Origin: Candidatus Dormiibacter spiritus
Lineage (GTDB): Bacteria; Chloroflexota; Dormibacteria; Dormibacterales; Dormibacteraceae
NCBI GenBank assembly: GCA_003244185.1
Contig: QHBT01000057.1
Span: 1-42,235 of the forward strand
DNA length: 42,235 nucleotides
Direction: 5' to 3'
Positions 19,146 to 26,320 of this stretch are shown piece after piece. The stretch's first letter is position 1. Every line of letters begins with the position of its first letter. A model generated the notes under the pieces. That model was given only the letters and a program-made list of their open reading frames with translations. It made no database searches and was not told the origin of the DNA. The position numbers and the translations under genes were made by a program.

Positions 19146-19754
19146 ATGACCGACTTTCTAACTCAGCTGATCTCCAAGGGTGGCCTCCTGGCCATCCTCA
19201 TCACCATGTCGGCTGAGAGCGGCGGCATTCCACTTTCCAGCGAGATAGTGGTGCCGCTTGGCGGCTATCTGGCCGGCAAGGGCGTGCTCTCGTTCGCCGG
19301 GGTGGTGGTCGCCGCCACCTTGGGCAATCTCATCGGCTCGCTGGTCGCTTTCGGGCTGACCCGGCGCTATGGCACGATCGCCGTGCTGCGCTATGGTCGC
19401 CGCCTGGGTCTGCACCAAGGCCACCTCGAGGTGGCCGAGCGGTTCTTTGCCCGCTTCGGCCTGGCAGCCGTCTTCCTGGGCCGGCTGCTGCCTGTGGTCC
19501 GAACCTACATCTCGTTTCCGGCTGGCCTTTCCCGCATGGGCGTGGGTCCCTTCTCGCTGATGACGGTGCTGGGTGCCCTGCCCTGGAACCTTGCGCTAGC
19601 CTATGCCGGTCTCAAGCTGGGCCAGCACTATCAGTTGGTCGAGCAGTATCTGCGCCCGTTCGTCGTCCCGCTAGCGATCTTGGCATTAGCCCTGCTCGTC
19701 GGCTTTTACCTCTACGGGCGCCGGCGTGAGACACGCGCAGGGCCTCGACAGTAA
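19146..19754 (+). CDS. DedA family membrane protein
   Basis: 202-residue polytopic protein of the DedA/SNARE-associated (VTT) family, known for undecaprenyl-phosphate or phospholipid flipping in the cytoplasmic membrane. The N-terminal re-entrant segment carries ESGGIPLSSEIVVPLGGYL. The family core FLGRLLPVVRTYISFPAGLSRM holds the conserved F-x-GR and R-T/S-x-x-x-x-x-AG motif. Final membrane helices end in a basic tail YGRRRETR. It stands alone, with a perfect inverted repeat just upstream that may control it. Confidence 0.9.
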   Translation: MTDFLTQLISKGGLLAILITMSAESGGIPLSSEIVVPLGGYLAGKGVLSFAGVVVAATLGNLIGSLVAFGLTRRYGTIAVLRYGRRLGLHQGHLEVAERFFARFGLAAVFLGRLLPVVRTYISFPAGLSRMGVGPFSLMTVLGALPWNLALAYAGLKLGQHYQLVEQYLRPFVVPLAILALALLVGFYLYGRRRETRAGPRQ

Positions 19755-19789
19755 GGCTCTAACTCAAGCCTTGAGCGACACCCCTGGGC

Positions 19790-20254
19790 CTAGCCGTCGT
19801 CGAGCCTCTCCCGATACAGGATGACTCGGCAGCGAGCGTTCTTCAGCACGTAGGGTGCCGTCTTCCCGAGATTGAACTCCCCGAACCGGCGCTTATAGGG
19901 CAGGCCCAAGACTATAAGGTCGGCGTTCCACTCGGTCGCCTCACCGACGATTGCGGGCCCGGTTTCCCGAGCCTGGACCATCTCCGTCTCGATCTCCACC
20001 TGCCACTCAGCCGCCAGGCGCTCGACCTGCTCCAGCACCTCCTCACCTCGCTGAACCGCGTTGTGGACGGGGGCCGAGAGCGGCAGGGAGCGGTTCACCT
20101 CGATGACATGGACTGCGTAGAGGAGGGCTGACTCCCTACCCTCGCTTCGACTGCGAGTGCCGAAGCGGCAGGCGAGCCTAACAGTTTCCTCATCCACCCG
20201 GTGCCCAGCCACCGCGACCAGGATCCGGATGCCACGCGGCTGATTAGCCGCCAT
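19790..20254 (-). CDS. Universal stress protein (UspA) family protein
   Basis: 154 residues from ATG at 20254. The Usp fold is evident: RGIRILVAVAG strand with an acidic residue soon after, LLYAVHVIEV, IVGEATEWNADLIVLGLPYK, and the C-terminal LGKTAPYVLKNARCRVILYR. The ATP-binding GxxGx9G(S/T) motif is incomplete (GLPYKRRFGEFNLGKTA), so nucleotide binding is uncertain. The gene overlaps the end of the small membrane protein gene upstream and is probably cotranslated with it. Confidence 0.88.
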   Translation of the reverse strand: MAANQPRGIRILVAVAGHRVDEETVRLACRFGTRSRSEGRESALLYAVHVIEVNRSLPLSAPVHNAVQRGEEVLEQVERLAAEWQVEIETEMVQARETGPAIVGEATEWNADLIVLGLPYKRRFGEFNLGKTAPYVLKNARCRVILYRERLDDG

Positions 20255-20450
20255 CTGGACCGCCGCCGCTGCGCCGCGCCATGAATCGCTGCCAGACGAC
20301 GTAGGAGCCAAAGGCCACCATCACGAAGGCCATTGGTAGCTCGATACCGCCGCTGACCGGCCCGTCAGGTCCGCGGAGGATGAAGAACAGGAAGGTGAAG
20401 ACGCCGAGCGCCAGACACATCAGGCCGATGGCGAAGAAAGGAAATCGCAC
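20244..20450 (-). CDS. Small two-helix membrane protein
   Basis: 68 residues with two hydrophobic stretches (about 5-25 and 38-54) and a Gly-rich tail ending GGGPDGG. The start is GTG at 20450. A TAGGAT box 8 nt upstream points to a leaderless transcript. It overlaps the Usp gene by 11 bp, so the two form an operon. No family recognised. Confidence 0.65.
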   Translation of the reverse strand: MRFPFFAIGLMCLALGVFTFLFFILRGPDGPVSGGIELPMAFVMVAFGSYVVWQRFMARRSGGGPDGG

Positions 20451-20458
20451 CGCAACTG

Positions 20459-20464
20459 ATCCTA
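20459..20464 (-). promoter_or_regulatory. -10 box of a leaderless promoter for the small membrane protein-Usp operon
   Basis: TAGGAT on the minus strand, 8 nt before the GTG at 20450. Confidence 0.5.
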
Positions 20465-20651
20465 TCGTCTAGGGCCACAACAGCCGGGGCAGCTGAGATT
20501 AGGCAGGAGACACCACCCTGCAGCTCATGCTGCACATGGAGGACATGAGAACCCCGCAGCGTTCGTAGCGGTAATCTCAACGACCTCCGATCCCCGGAGC
20601 GCGCTAGCACGGAGCCACCGACCCGCCGAGCATCCGACCATCTGAGACACC

Positions 20652-20657
20652 TAGAAT
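20652..20657 (+). promoter_or_regulatory. -10 box of a leaderless promoter for the TrkA-N pair
   Basis: TAGAAT, 6 nt before the GTG at 20664; same box as at 5682. Confidence 0.6.
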
Positions 20658-20663
20658 CGAAGC

Positions 20664-21089
20664 GTGCGAGTGCTGATAGTGGGCTGCGGCCGGGTCGGCT
20701 CACGGTTGGCCAGCGAGCTGGACGGCGTCAGTAATGAGGTGACCATAGTCGACCGCGAGCCCAGTTCCTTCAACAAGTTCGCGGAGCGTGGGTTGTTCGG
20801 CGAGAATTCCGGGGTTCGCTTCGTGGTGGGTGACGGCACCGACGCCGAGCTCCTGCGCCGAGCCGGGATCGAGGAGGCCGATTGCCTGATCGCAGTCACC
20901 GAAGGCGACAACCGGAACATCATGGCAGCTCAGATCGCCAAGCACGTCTTCGGCGTGAAGCGCGTGGTGGCCCGGATCTACGATCCGATCCGCGAGGAAA
21001 CCTATCGCGAGATGGGCCTGGACTCCTTCTGCCCCACCATCGAAGGCGCCAACCTCGTGCGCCAGATGATCTCGGAGGACTCCAGGTAG
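20664..21089 (+). CDS. TrkA-N (RCK N-domain) protein, first of a pair
   Basis: 141 residues forming one Rossmann fold that binds NAD(H) or nucleotide: VLIVGCGRVGSRLASEL at the N-terminus, acidic VDREP at the end of strand 2, GDGTDAELLRRAGIEEADCLIAVT, and VARIYDP. The TrkA-C domain is absent, as in short KtrA/CglK-like regulators of K+ or amino-acid transporters. It starts GTG at 20664 directly after a -10 box. A second, different TrkA-N gene follows 73 bp downstream; no transporter subunit lies in the window. Confidence 0.9.
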   Translation: MRVLIVGCGRVGSRLASELDGVSNEVTIVDREPSSFNKFAERGLFGENSGVRFVVGDGTDAELLRRAGIEEADCLIAVTEGDNRNIMAAQIAKHVFGVKRVVARIYDPIREETYREMGLDSFCPTIEGANLVRQMISEDSR

Positions 21090-21162
21090 TGGGGAGTATC
21101 ACCGCGACCGCTAGCGGCGGGCCCACCAGACGGCACAGCGCACTTCGTTCGCTGGTCCGCTG

Positions 21163-21603
21163 ATGTATGCAATAGTGATCGGGGGCGGCCGGGTCGGCTA
21201 CTACCTCTCCCGCGACCTGCTGGAAAGGGGGGACGAGGTCACCCTGGTGGAGAAGGACTCGGCTCGGGCCGAATGGCTGGAGAGTCAGCTGGGCAGCATA
21301 GTGATGCGCGGCGACGGCGACGAGATGGCGTTTCTCAGCGAGACGGGCGTCGAGCGCGCTGACGCAGTGGTGGCCGCCACAGGTGATGACGAGGACAACC
21401 TGGTGGCGCTGCAACTTGCCAAGCAGCGCTTCAACGTCCCGCTGACGATCGCTCGGGTGAACAACCCAGCCAACGTCGAGATCTTCAAGAAGCTAGGCGT
21501 TGACATGGCGATCTCGGCGACCGAGATCCTGCTCAACGCGCTGGAGCCCCAGGAACCGGCTCCTGTCGCCGAGAGCCCCCCGACTGCGAAAGCTTCCCAG
21601 TAG
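21163..21603 (+). CDS. TrkA-N (RCK N-domain) protein, second of a pair
   Basis: 146 residues: YAIVIGGGRVGYYLSRDLLERGDEVTLVEKD gives the GxGxxG nucleotide loop and the acidic strand-2 end, then GDGDEMAFLSETGVERADAVVAATGDDEDN and a short C-terminal tail. No TrkA-C domain. Paired RCK proteins usually form a heteromeric gating ring on a Trk/Ktr-type channel or regulate an APC permease; the partner must be elsewhere. A strong hairpin follows the stop. Confidence 0.9.
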   Translation: MYAIVIGGGRVGYYLSRDLLERGDEVTLVEKDSARAEWLESQLGSIVMRGDGDEMAFLSETGVERADAVVAATGDDEDNLVALQLAKQRFNVPLTIARVNNPANVEIFKKLGVDMAISATEILLNALEPQEPAPVAESPPTAKASQ

Positions 21604-21608
21604 AGGGA

Positions 21609-21630
21609 GGCCGCGCCCGTGGGCGCGGCC
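21609..21630. terminator. GC-rich hairpin after the TrkA-N pair
   Basis: GGCCGCGCCC-GT-GGGCGCGGCC begins 5 nt after the TAG stop, between convergent genes. It has no T tract, so termination strength is uncertain; its symmetry could serve both strands. Confidence 0.5.
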
Positions 21631-21677
21631 ACACCGCCTTCGTCGGGCCGATCGGTGGGGACTGTCTCGGCCGAGCT

Positions 21678-21821
21678 CTACTTGGCCTTGCCGATCTTGT
21701 AGATCTTGGTGCCACACTCGGGGCAGACGCCCACCGTGGCAGGCTTGCCGTTCTTCATGGTGATCGGCTCGGGGTTCTTCATCTCGACCTTCTTCTTGTC
21801 CTTCAGGCAATAACCTTCCAC
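21678..21821 (-). CDS. DUF5679-like small zinc-ribbon protein
   Basis: 47 residues starting GTG at 21821, with GAGGT 8 nt upstream. EGYCLKDKKKVEMKNPEPI, ITMKNGKPATVGVCPECG and TKIYKIG match the DUF5679 pattern. Members normally have two CxxC knuckles (YCxxC and CPxCG); here the second cysteine of the first knuckle is aspartate, leaving C5, C33 and C36. Zinc may be bound differently or not at all. It has its own good promoter (21887-21915) and a leader hairpin. Function of the family is unknown. Confidence 0.85.
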   Translation of the reverse strand: MEGYCLKDKKKVEMKNPEPITMKNGKPATVGVCPECGTKIYKIGKAK

Positions 21822-21856
21822 TCGCGCGTACCTCTCTTGACTTGATTGTTTGCGTG

Positions 21857-21873
21857 CCGGCCAAGCTGGCCGG
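21857..21873 (-). promoter_or_regulatory. Leader hairpin of the zinc-ribbon gene
   Basis: CCGGCCA-AGC-TGGCCGG lies within the 5' untranslated region between the promoter and the start at 21821. It may stabilise the mRNA or regulate it. Confidence 0.4.
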
Positions 21874-21886
21874 ATGAACGCGCCCC

Positions 21887-21915
21887 ATTCTATGCAGGCG
21901 TCCGGCTCAATTCAA
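21887..21915 (-). promoter_or_regulatory. Promoter of the DUF5679-like gene
   Basis: Minus strand: -35 TTGAAT (21910-21915) and -10 TAGAAT (21887-21892) with a 17-bp spacer, the best sigma-70-type pair in the window. It gives a leader of about 60 nt. Confidence 0.65.
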
Positions 21916-22021
21916 CCCCATCTTGGCGCGCAGGGTGGGCTGGCGCCCGTCAAGGCATGCCCCAGGTCTGCCCATCCTGGACGTCCTGGAGCTGTCCGGA
22001 CGCGGATCATCCTGCCCAACC

Positions 22022-22870
22022 TCAAGCGGCTGCGAGCGTCTCCAGGTCAGAGCGGCGGGCGCTGAGCAGACCGCGCTGACCGAGACCGGAGCTGGCGAGC
22101 GTAGCCGCGGCCACGCCGTAACGCAGTGCCTCAGGCAGGCCCTGCGGATCGCCCCTCAACTGCAGCCAGCGCGCCAGCAGCCCGCCGGCCAGGGCGTCAC
22201 CGGCTCCTGTCGTATCCGCGACGGGGGTTTGGAACCGAGCGGGTTCATGGTGCTGGCCCAGCTCGGTGTAGACGGTCGCTCCCAGGGCTCCCCGCTTGAC
22301 GACGAGTCCTCCCAACTCATGCGCCCGGCGGAACTGCTCGGGTCCGCGGCCACCCAACGCGGCCAGCTCCTCCTCGTTGGCGAAGTACCAGTGGCAGTGG
22401 CTGAGCAGGGCTCGGACAGAGGAGGGATCCGATGCCACGTATGAGCGCATGGCGTCTGCGGCGAGAAGTGCCGCGCCGCTGAGAGCGCGGGCAGCCTGGT
22501 TCTGACGATCGGGTCGCATCGAGCCGATGAACGCCCAGCCCCGATACCGCCTGGGCAGACGAGGCGACCAGCTGTCGTAGATGGCATCCGCGCTGCCCAG
22601 GTCGATGTTCCGCCCGCCCTCCTCTCGGGCTGACCAGCGGTAAGTCGGCGCGTCCAGCACGTCAAGGCCGCTGGCGTCGATGCCCGGCCGAAGCCGAAGG
22701 CGCTGGAGGACCCTCTCCTCGGCGTCACGCCCCACCGGCGCCACGAGTCTGACCGGCTGGAGAAGAGAAGCCGCCAGCGCGAAGTAGAGTGCCGAGCCGC
22801 CCAGCTCGTCTCGCACCAGACCCCCCTGCAGGGAATCGAGCGCTATCGAGCCGGTGACCAGGAGCGTCAG
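22022..22870 (-). CDS. PfkB family sugar/nucleoside kinase
   Basis: Ribokinase-type ATP-dependent kinase, 282 residues. The N-terminus TGSIALDSLQ and the DELGGSALYFALAASLL gly-gly region precede the C-terminal PfkB signature VADTTGAGDALAGGLLA with the catalytic aspartate. KRGALGATVY is the ATP-pocket strand. No ATG, GTG or TTG fits the family N-terminus. A CTG at 22870, overlapping the PHP stop as CTGA and preceded by GGGAGG at 6-nt spacing, is the most likely start. The substrate cannot be told from sequence; close relatives phosphorylate ribose, adenosine or 2-keto-3-deoxygluconate. Confidence 0.88.
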   Translation of the reverse strand: MTLLVTGSIALDSLQGGLVRDELGGSALYFALAASLLQPVRLVAPVGRDAEERVLQRLRLRPGIDASGLDVLDAPTYRWSAREEGGRNIDLGSADAIYDSWSPRLPRRYRGWAFIGSMRPDRQNQAARALSGAALLAADAMRSYVASDPSSVRALLSHCHWYFANEEELAALGGRGPEQFRRAHELGGLVVKRGALGATVYTELGQHHEPARFQTPVADTTGAGDALAGGLLARWLQLRGDPQGLPEALRYGVAAATLASSGLGQRGLLSARRSDLETLAAA

Positions 22871-23466
22871 TAGCGGCCTCCCCTGCCGCTGCCGGGCGAC
22901 ACCACATGGCCCGCATGTCGCAGGCTGGCCAGGAAGCTTGCCGGATCGGCGTAGGGCTCGATCTCCATCCAACTCTTTCCCAGTTCCCGCAGACCGTGGC
23001 TGTCGCTGCCAGAGGCGGCGACCAGCCCCAGCTCCCGGCAGAGCTCGGCCGCGGCCCGGTTGGCGGCCGGATCCGCCCAAGGGTTGTAGGTCTCGATGAT
23101 GTCGAGCCGATCTCTCAGCTGGAGCAGCCGCTCTGATGAGAAGCTGGCTCGCCGGCGATCAAGGGGATGGCAGGCGTAGGTGAGGCCACCCATCGAGCGG
23201 ATCTCATCGCAGACTTCCTCGGGGGTTCCACCTCTGGCCAAGCTGCGCGTCAGGAAGAGACCGATGATCTCGCCTTCGCTGGTCTTCACCTCCTCTCCGA
23301 CGATCGCCAGCTCCGGTTCCAGAGCCTTCAGTTCCAGAGCGCCCTCGGCGGTGTTGTGGTCGGTCAGGGCGATTCGGTGGAGGCCGACCTGGCGAGCAGT
23401 CGTCGCGAGTTGTGTCAACGTGGTCGAGCTGTCGGGCGACCAGCACGAGTGCATGTGCAGGTCCAC
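22867..23466 (-). CDS. PHP-domain metal-dependent phosphoesterase
   Basis: 199-residue stand-alone PHP hydrolase (TrpH/YciV-like). Metal-binding motifs in order: DLHMHSCWSPDS, ALTDHNT, the Glu of GEEVKTSEG, YACHPLDR and ASGSDSH. Related enzymes dephosphorylate 3',5'-nucleotides or short RNA ends. The start is GTG at 23466, which places the first HxH at the N-terminus as expected. It lies between the hypothetical gene upstream (32-bp gap) and pfkB, whose start overlaps its stop. A phosphatase coupled to a kinase suggests nucleotide or sugar-phosphate salvage (inference). Confidence 0.92.
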   Translation of the reverse strand: MDLHMHSCWSPDSSTTLTQLATTARQVGLHRIALTDHNTAEGALELKALEPELAIVGEEVKTSEGEIIGLFLTRSLARGGTPEEVCDEIRSMGGLTYACHPLDRRRASFSSERLLQLRDRLDIIETYNPWADPAANRAAAELCRELGLVAASGSDSHGLRELGKSWMEIEPYADPASFLASLRHAGHVVSPGSGRGGRY

Positions 23467-23498
23467 CCGCAGGCGATGACCGGGGCTGGAGGCTGCTA

Positions 23499-23834
23499 TT
23501 AGCGGAACAGGGGAATGATCCGCGCAGGTTCTCGCGCGCGCAGCGACTCGTTCATGAGTCGCTCCTGAGCTGTGTATACGAACTGCATCAACCGGTCAGG
23601 CCGTCGCTCGCCGCCGAGCTGCCGCGGCAACGTGGAGTCGGCGTGGCTCAATATCGCCACCAGCCGCGGCATCACCCAGCCGGGCGCAAAACGCAGGTCA
23701 TGGAGCAGACACTCCTCCAGCCAGGCAAGTATCTCGTCGGACTCATGCAGCAGGTGACGGAGATTCTGGCGCTCCTGACTCCGCCGGTGCCAGAGAAGCG
23801 CACGTTGCTGCTCGAGAACTGTCTGCTCGATCAA
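23499..23834 (-). CDS. Hypothetical protein at the head of the PHP-PfkB operon
   Basis: About 111 residues from TTG at 23834, mostly helical with many Arg/Leu/Glu: QQRALLWHRRSQERQNL, ILAWLEECLLHDLRF, LMQFVYTAQERLMNESL. No family recognised. The start is uncertain because the visible GAGGA is too close to the TTG. A -10-like TATAGT lies upstream inside an inverted repeat (23848-23869). Gene spacing supports an operon with PHP and pfkB. Confidence 0.55.
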   Translation of the reverse strand: MIEQTVLEQQRALLWHRRSQERQNLRHLLHESDEILAWLEECLLHDLRFAPGWVMPRLVAILSHADSTLPRQLGGERRPDRLMQFVYTAQERLMNESLRAREPARIIPLFR

Positions 23835-23847
23835 ATCCTCAAAACCT

Positions 23848-23869
23848 GCCCGCCACTATACAAGCGGGC
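23848..23869 (-). promoter_or_regulatory. Inverted repeat enclosing a -10-like box
   Basis: GCCCGC and GCGGGC flank 10 nt containing, on the minus strand, TATAGT (23855-23860). A protein bound to the repeat would cover the promoter of the hypothetical-PHP-PfkB operon. Confidence 0.35.
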
Positions 23870-24051
23870 TTGCGGGCCAGACGCCTCGGGCAGCGCGGTC
23901 AGGCGCCGGCCGCCCCACACGGCGTTTCTAGGATCATTCCTGACGGCTCTTCCAACTCAGCCAGCGGCTGGTAACGAATGGATCTTGGACCCAGGTCGGC
24001 CCGATCAGCAGATAGTCCTTCAAATCTTTCAGAGAACTGGGGGACGCAACA

Positions 24052-24111
24052 TGTGGGGCTTATCCACAACGATTGCACAGCATGTGGATATATACTGGGC
24101 TTCACGTGAAG
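24052..24111. other. Candidate oriC-like cluster: DnaA boxes and parS-type palindrome
   Basis: TTATCCACA (24060-24068) is a perfect DnaA box. TGTGGATAT (24083-24091) is the inverse of a box with one mismatch, so TATCCACA and TGTGGATA face each other across 14 nt. TGTGG (24052-24056) is a third partial copy. An AT-rich step (ATATATACT) follows, then the 12-bp palindrome CTTCACGTGAAG (24100-24111), whose core TTCACGTGAA is that of canonical parS. The alternative is a regulated promoter with TATACT as -10. Confidence 0.4.
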
Positions 24112-24445
24112 GCAGCCAGCAAATTCAGCGGCCCTGCCCCCCGCTTCCGAACGCCGCTCACTGGGACGGAGGATCGGCTGTGCGCCTTCTCCTGACCCGG
24201 CTCTCATTCAGTCGGCGTCCGCAGCCTCCACGTACGCTGTCCGCAGCGCTTCCGGCCGTCCCGTTGGTCTGTGCCTGGCCGCCGGCGCTGCCCGCGGCAC
24301 GCGTGGCAACCGCTGAGCCCGACTGGGTGTTTGTCGGTCAGATGTCCGGGCTGGAAGCGAGCGGCTCGCCGGCGCATGACGGGGCGCTGTTCGGCGCTCT
24401 CTGAACTCGTCTCCGCCTGGTGCGGGACGCGGCCGGGGCCGGATG

Positions 24446-24451
24446 TATCAT
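24446..24451 (+). promoter_or_regulatory. -10 box of a probable leaderless promoter
   Basis: TATCAT, 9 nt before the ATG at 24461. It decides against the ATG at 24443, which overlaps it. Confidence 0.45.
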
Positions 24452-24460
24452 TGCGCGCCA

Positions 24461-24685
24461 ATGGCGACGGCGAAGCGGACGGCCACCATGGAAGAGGTGC
24501 TGGCCGCCATCGAAGCCGGCCGGGAGAAGGTGATGGCTGACGACATCAGGTCGCTTAGCAAGCTGGGCATCCCCAAGTCAATGGCAGTGCAGATAGTCGC
24601 CAGTCGCTTCCGGCAGAAGGGAGCAGTTCCCGAAGAGGTCGAGGTGGACCCCTTCGAGAGCACCGGCCCCGGCTGGGACGACTAG
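24461..24685 (+). CDS. Small acidic-tailed protein, unknown function
   Basis: 74 residues. N-terminal helix TMEEVLAAIEAGREKVMADDI, then LGIPKSMAVQIVASRFRQKG with a helix-turn-helix-like feel, and an acidic tail PEEVEVDPFESTGPGWDD. No family recognised. ATG at 24461 is preferred over 24443 because the latter overlaps the -10 box. It is followed 37 bp later by an HTH regulator gene. Confidence 0.6.
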   Translation: MATAKRTATMEEVLAAIEAGREKVMADDIRSLSKLGIPKSMAVQIVASRFRQKGAVPEEVEVDPFESTGPGWDD

Positions 24686-24722
24686 CAGTCCCAGAGACCA
24701 GGAACCGCAGCCGCCTTCAGCC

Positions 24723-25094
24723 ATGACCCGGGCGGCCAGGCTCGCGCGGCAGATGCGCATAGTGGCGGCTGTCACCCGCCAGCCGGGGGTTCACCCAGCC
24801 GAGCTCGCTCAGATCGCGTCGATCTCCGAACGTACTCTGCGGCGCGATCTGAGCAGCCTGCGGCGGGACGGCTACCCTATCCGGTTCAGCGATGGTTACC
24901 AGATCCAGGAGCTGCTACCGCTCGGTGCTGCGCAGGCCGCGAACGGTCTCGGCAGCGCTTACGACCGCCAGCTGCGGCTGGTGCGCAGCCGTCTCCCAGA
25001 ACGTCTCGCGGAGCAGATCGAGCGAGAGCTGGAGGCGGAAGCGCCCGCCGCGCTGGCCAGTCTGGTCGCGCATCTGCTGGAGCGACATCGCTGA
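24723..25094 (+). CDS. HTH_11/DeoR-type DNA-binding protein
   Basis: 123 residues. The first ~60 form a winged helix: RQMRIVAAVTRQPGVHPAELAQIASISERTLRRDLSSLRRDGYPIRFSDGY (residues 9-59), like the N-terminus of WYL/YafY and DeoR regulators. No WYL or effector domain follows; the rest is a helical region rich in Arg, Glu and Ala (RLPERLAEQIERELEAEAP). It is either a short stand-alone regulator or a partner-dependent one. It is followed by the M24 peptidase gene after about 25 nt. Confidence 0.75.
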   Translation: MTRAARLARQMRIVAAVTRQPGVHPAELAQIASISERTLRRDLSSLRRDGYPIRFSDGYQIQELLPLGAAQAANGLGSAYDRQLRLVRSRLPERLAEQIERELEAEAPAALASLVAHLLERHR

Positions 25095-25119
25095 CAGGGT
25101 GGCTGCAACACCCGCCAAG

Positions 25120-26280
25120 ATGAAGACCATGACCACGGTCCGACCCGCGCTGCTCCTCGGCCCCGCCCAACCCGACGATCCCGACTTCCGCTACGCCACC
25201 GGGATGGCTATCGAGACGGCCGTCTATCTCCGGCCCCAGAACGGCGGCGATCTTCTCGTGGTTCCCCGGCTGGAACTCGAGCGCGCGCGGCAGGAGGCGA
25301 GCGCCGCCGCCATCCTGGAGCGCGGCGAGCTGGGCTGGACGGAGCAGAGGGACGCCTTTGCCAGCTGGACCGACACCGCACTGCGCCTCCTGCGCCGAGA
25401 GGGCGTGACGAGCGTGCGAGTGTCACCCCGGCTCGCCGCGGCGTGTTACGAAGGCCTTCGCGCGGCCGGCATCGAGCTCAGCATCGAAGCCCAGCTCTTC
25501 CAACGCGAGCGCCGGCGCAAGTCTCCGGCTGAAGCGGTAGCGATCAGGTCGGCTCAGGAGGCGGCCGAGATTGCCTGCGTCGAGGTGATCAGGCACCTGG
25601 GTCGGGCGAGCACCGGTGCCGGCGGCGTACTCGAACTGAGCGGCCGGCCCGTCACCTCGGAGCGGCTGATGGCTGTCGCCCAGGCCGCCCTGAACGAGCG
25701 CGGCCACGCCACGCCCGAGATGATAGTCGCGGGAGCTCCGGGGTGCGCGGTGCCGCACCATCGCGGCTCGGGACCCATTCAAAGCGGCGGCCCGGTGATC
25801 ATCGACATATTTCCGCGCGGCCTCGCCAGCGGCTATCACGGTGATCTCACCAGGACTGTGGTGCCGGGCGAGATCGCGCCCACCGTTCAGCGGATGCACG
25901 AAGCATGCGTCGAGGCGCTGCGGGCAGCCTGCGCCGGACTGCGGGCGGGCGCCAACGGCAGGGATCTGCATCGGGAAGCCTGTCGACTGCTGGTGGACAG
26001 GGGCTACGGCACCACCACACCCGACTTTGAGGGAAGGCAGGAGGGCCCGGTTCTGACGCACTCGCTTGGCCACGGCGTCGGCCTGGAAGTCCACGAGGAG
26101 CCACAGCTGCGCAACCTCGACTACGAACTCGCGGCCGGTGACGTCGTGACTGTGGAGCCCGGTCTCTACCGCCCCGGTCTGGGCGGGGTCCGCGTCGAGG
26201 ACACCGGCATGGTCACCGAAGCTGGTTTCGAGAACTTCACAAGCCTGCCCTACTCACTCCGCCCCGAGGACTACCTCTGA
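25120..26280 (+). CDS. M24 family metallopeptidase (Xaa-Pro peptidase-like)
   Basis: Dimetal aminopeptidase P/prolidase-type enzyme, 386 residues from ATG at 25120 (25129 is also possible). The N-terminal creatinase-like domain is followed by the pita-bread domain with the five metal ligands: Asp in IIDIFPR, Asp in GDLTRTVVPG, His in LTHSLGHGVGLEVHEEP, Glu in TVEPGLY and Glu in VRVEDTGMVTE. It probably releases the N-terminal residue before proline in the cytoplasm. It ends 40 bp before the 3' end of the His-rich gene on the other strand. Confidence 0.92.
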   Translation: MKTMTTVRPALLLGPAQPDDPDFRYATGMAIETAVYLRPQNGGDLLVVPRLELERARQEASAAAILERGELGWTEQRDAFASWTDTALRLLRREGVTSVRVSPRLAAACYEGLRAAGIELSIEAQLFQRERRRKSPAEAVAIRSAQEAAEIACVEVIRHLGRASTGAGGVLELSGRPVTSERLMAVAQAALNERGHATPEMIVAGAPGCAVPHHRGSGPIQSGGPVIIDIFPRGLASGYHGDLTRTVVPGEIAPTVQRMHEACVEALRAACAGLRAGANGRDLHREACRLLVDRGYGTTTPDFEGRQEGPVLTHSLGHGVGLEVHEEPQLRNLDYELAAGDVVTVEPGLYRPGLGGVRVEDTGMVTEAGFENFTSLPYSLRPEDYL

Positions 26281-26320
26281 CAGGCAACGGAGCCGCCCGA
26301 TCGCCACGTTCAAAACGCCG

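Larger units (their letters stand above)
23870..24460. other. Noncoding region of about 590 bp with origin-like motifs
   Basis: No convincing gene on either strand. Its middle (24052-24111) is noticeably AT-richer and holds the DnaA-box cluster and palindrome listed separately. The divergent operons on each side start at or near its edges. Confidence 0.5.
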
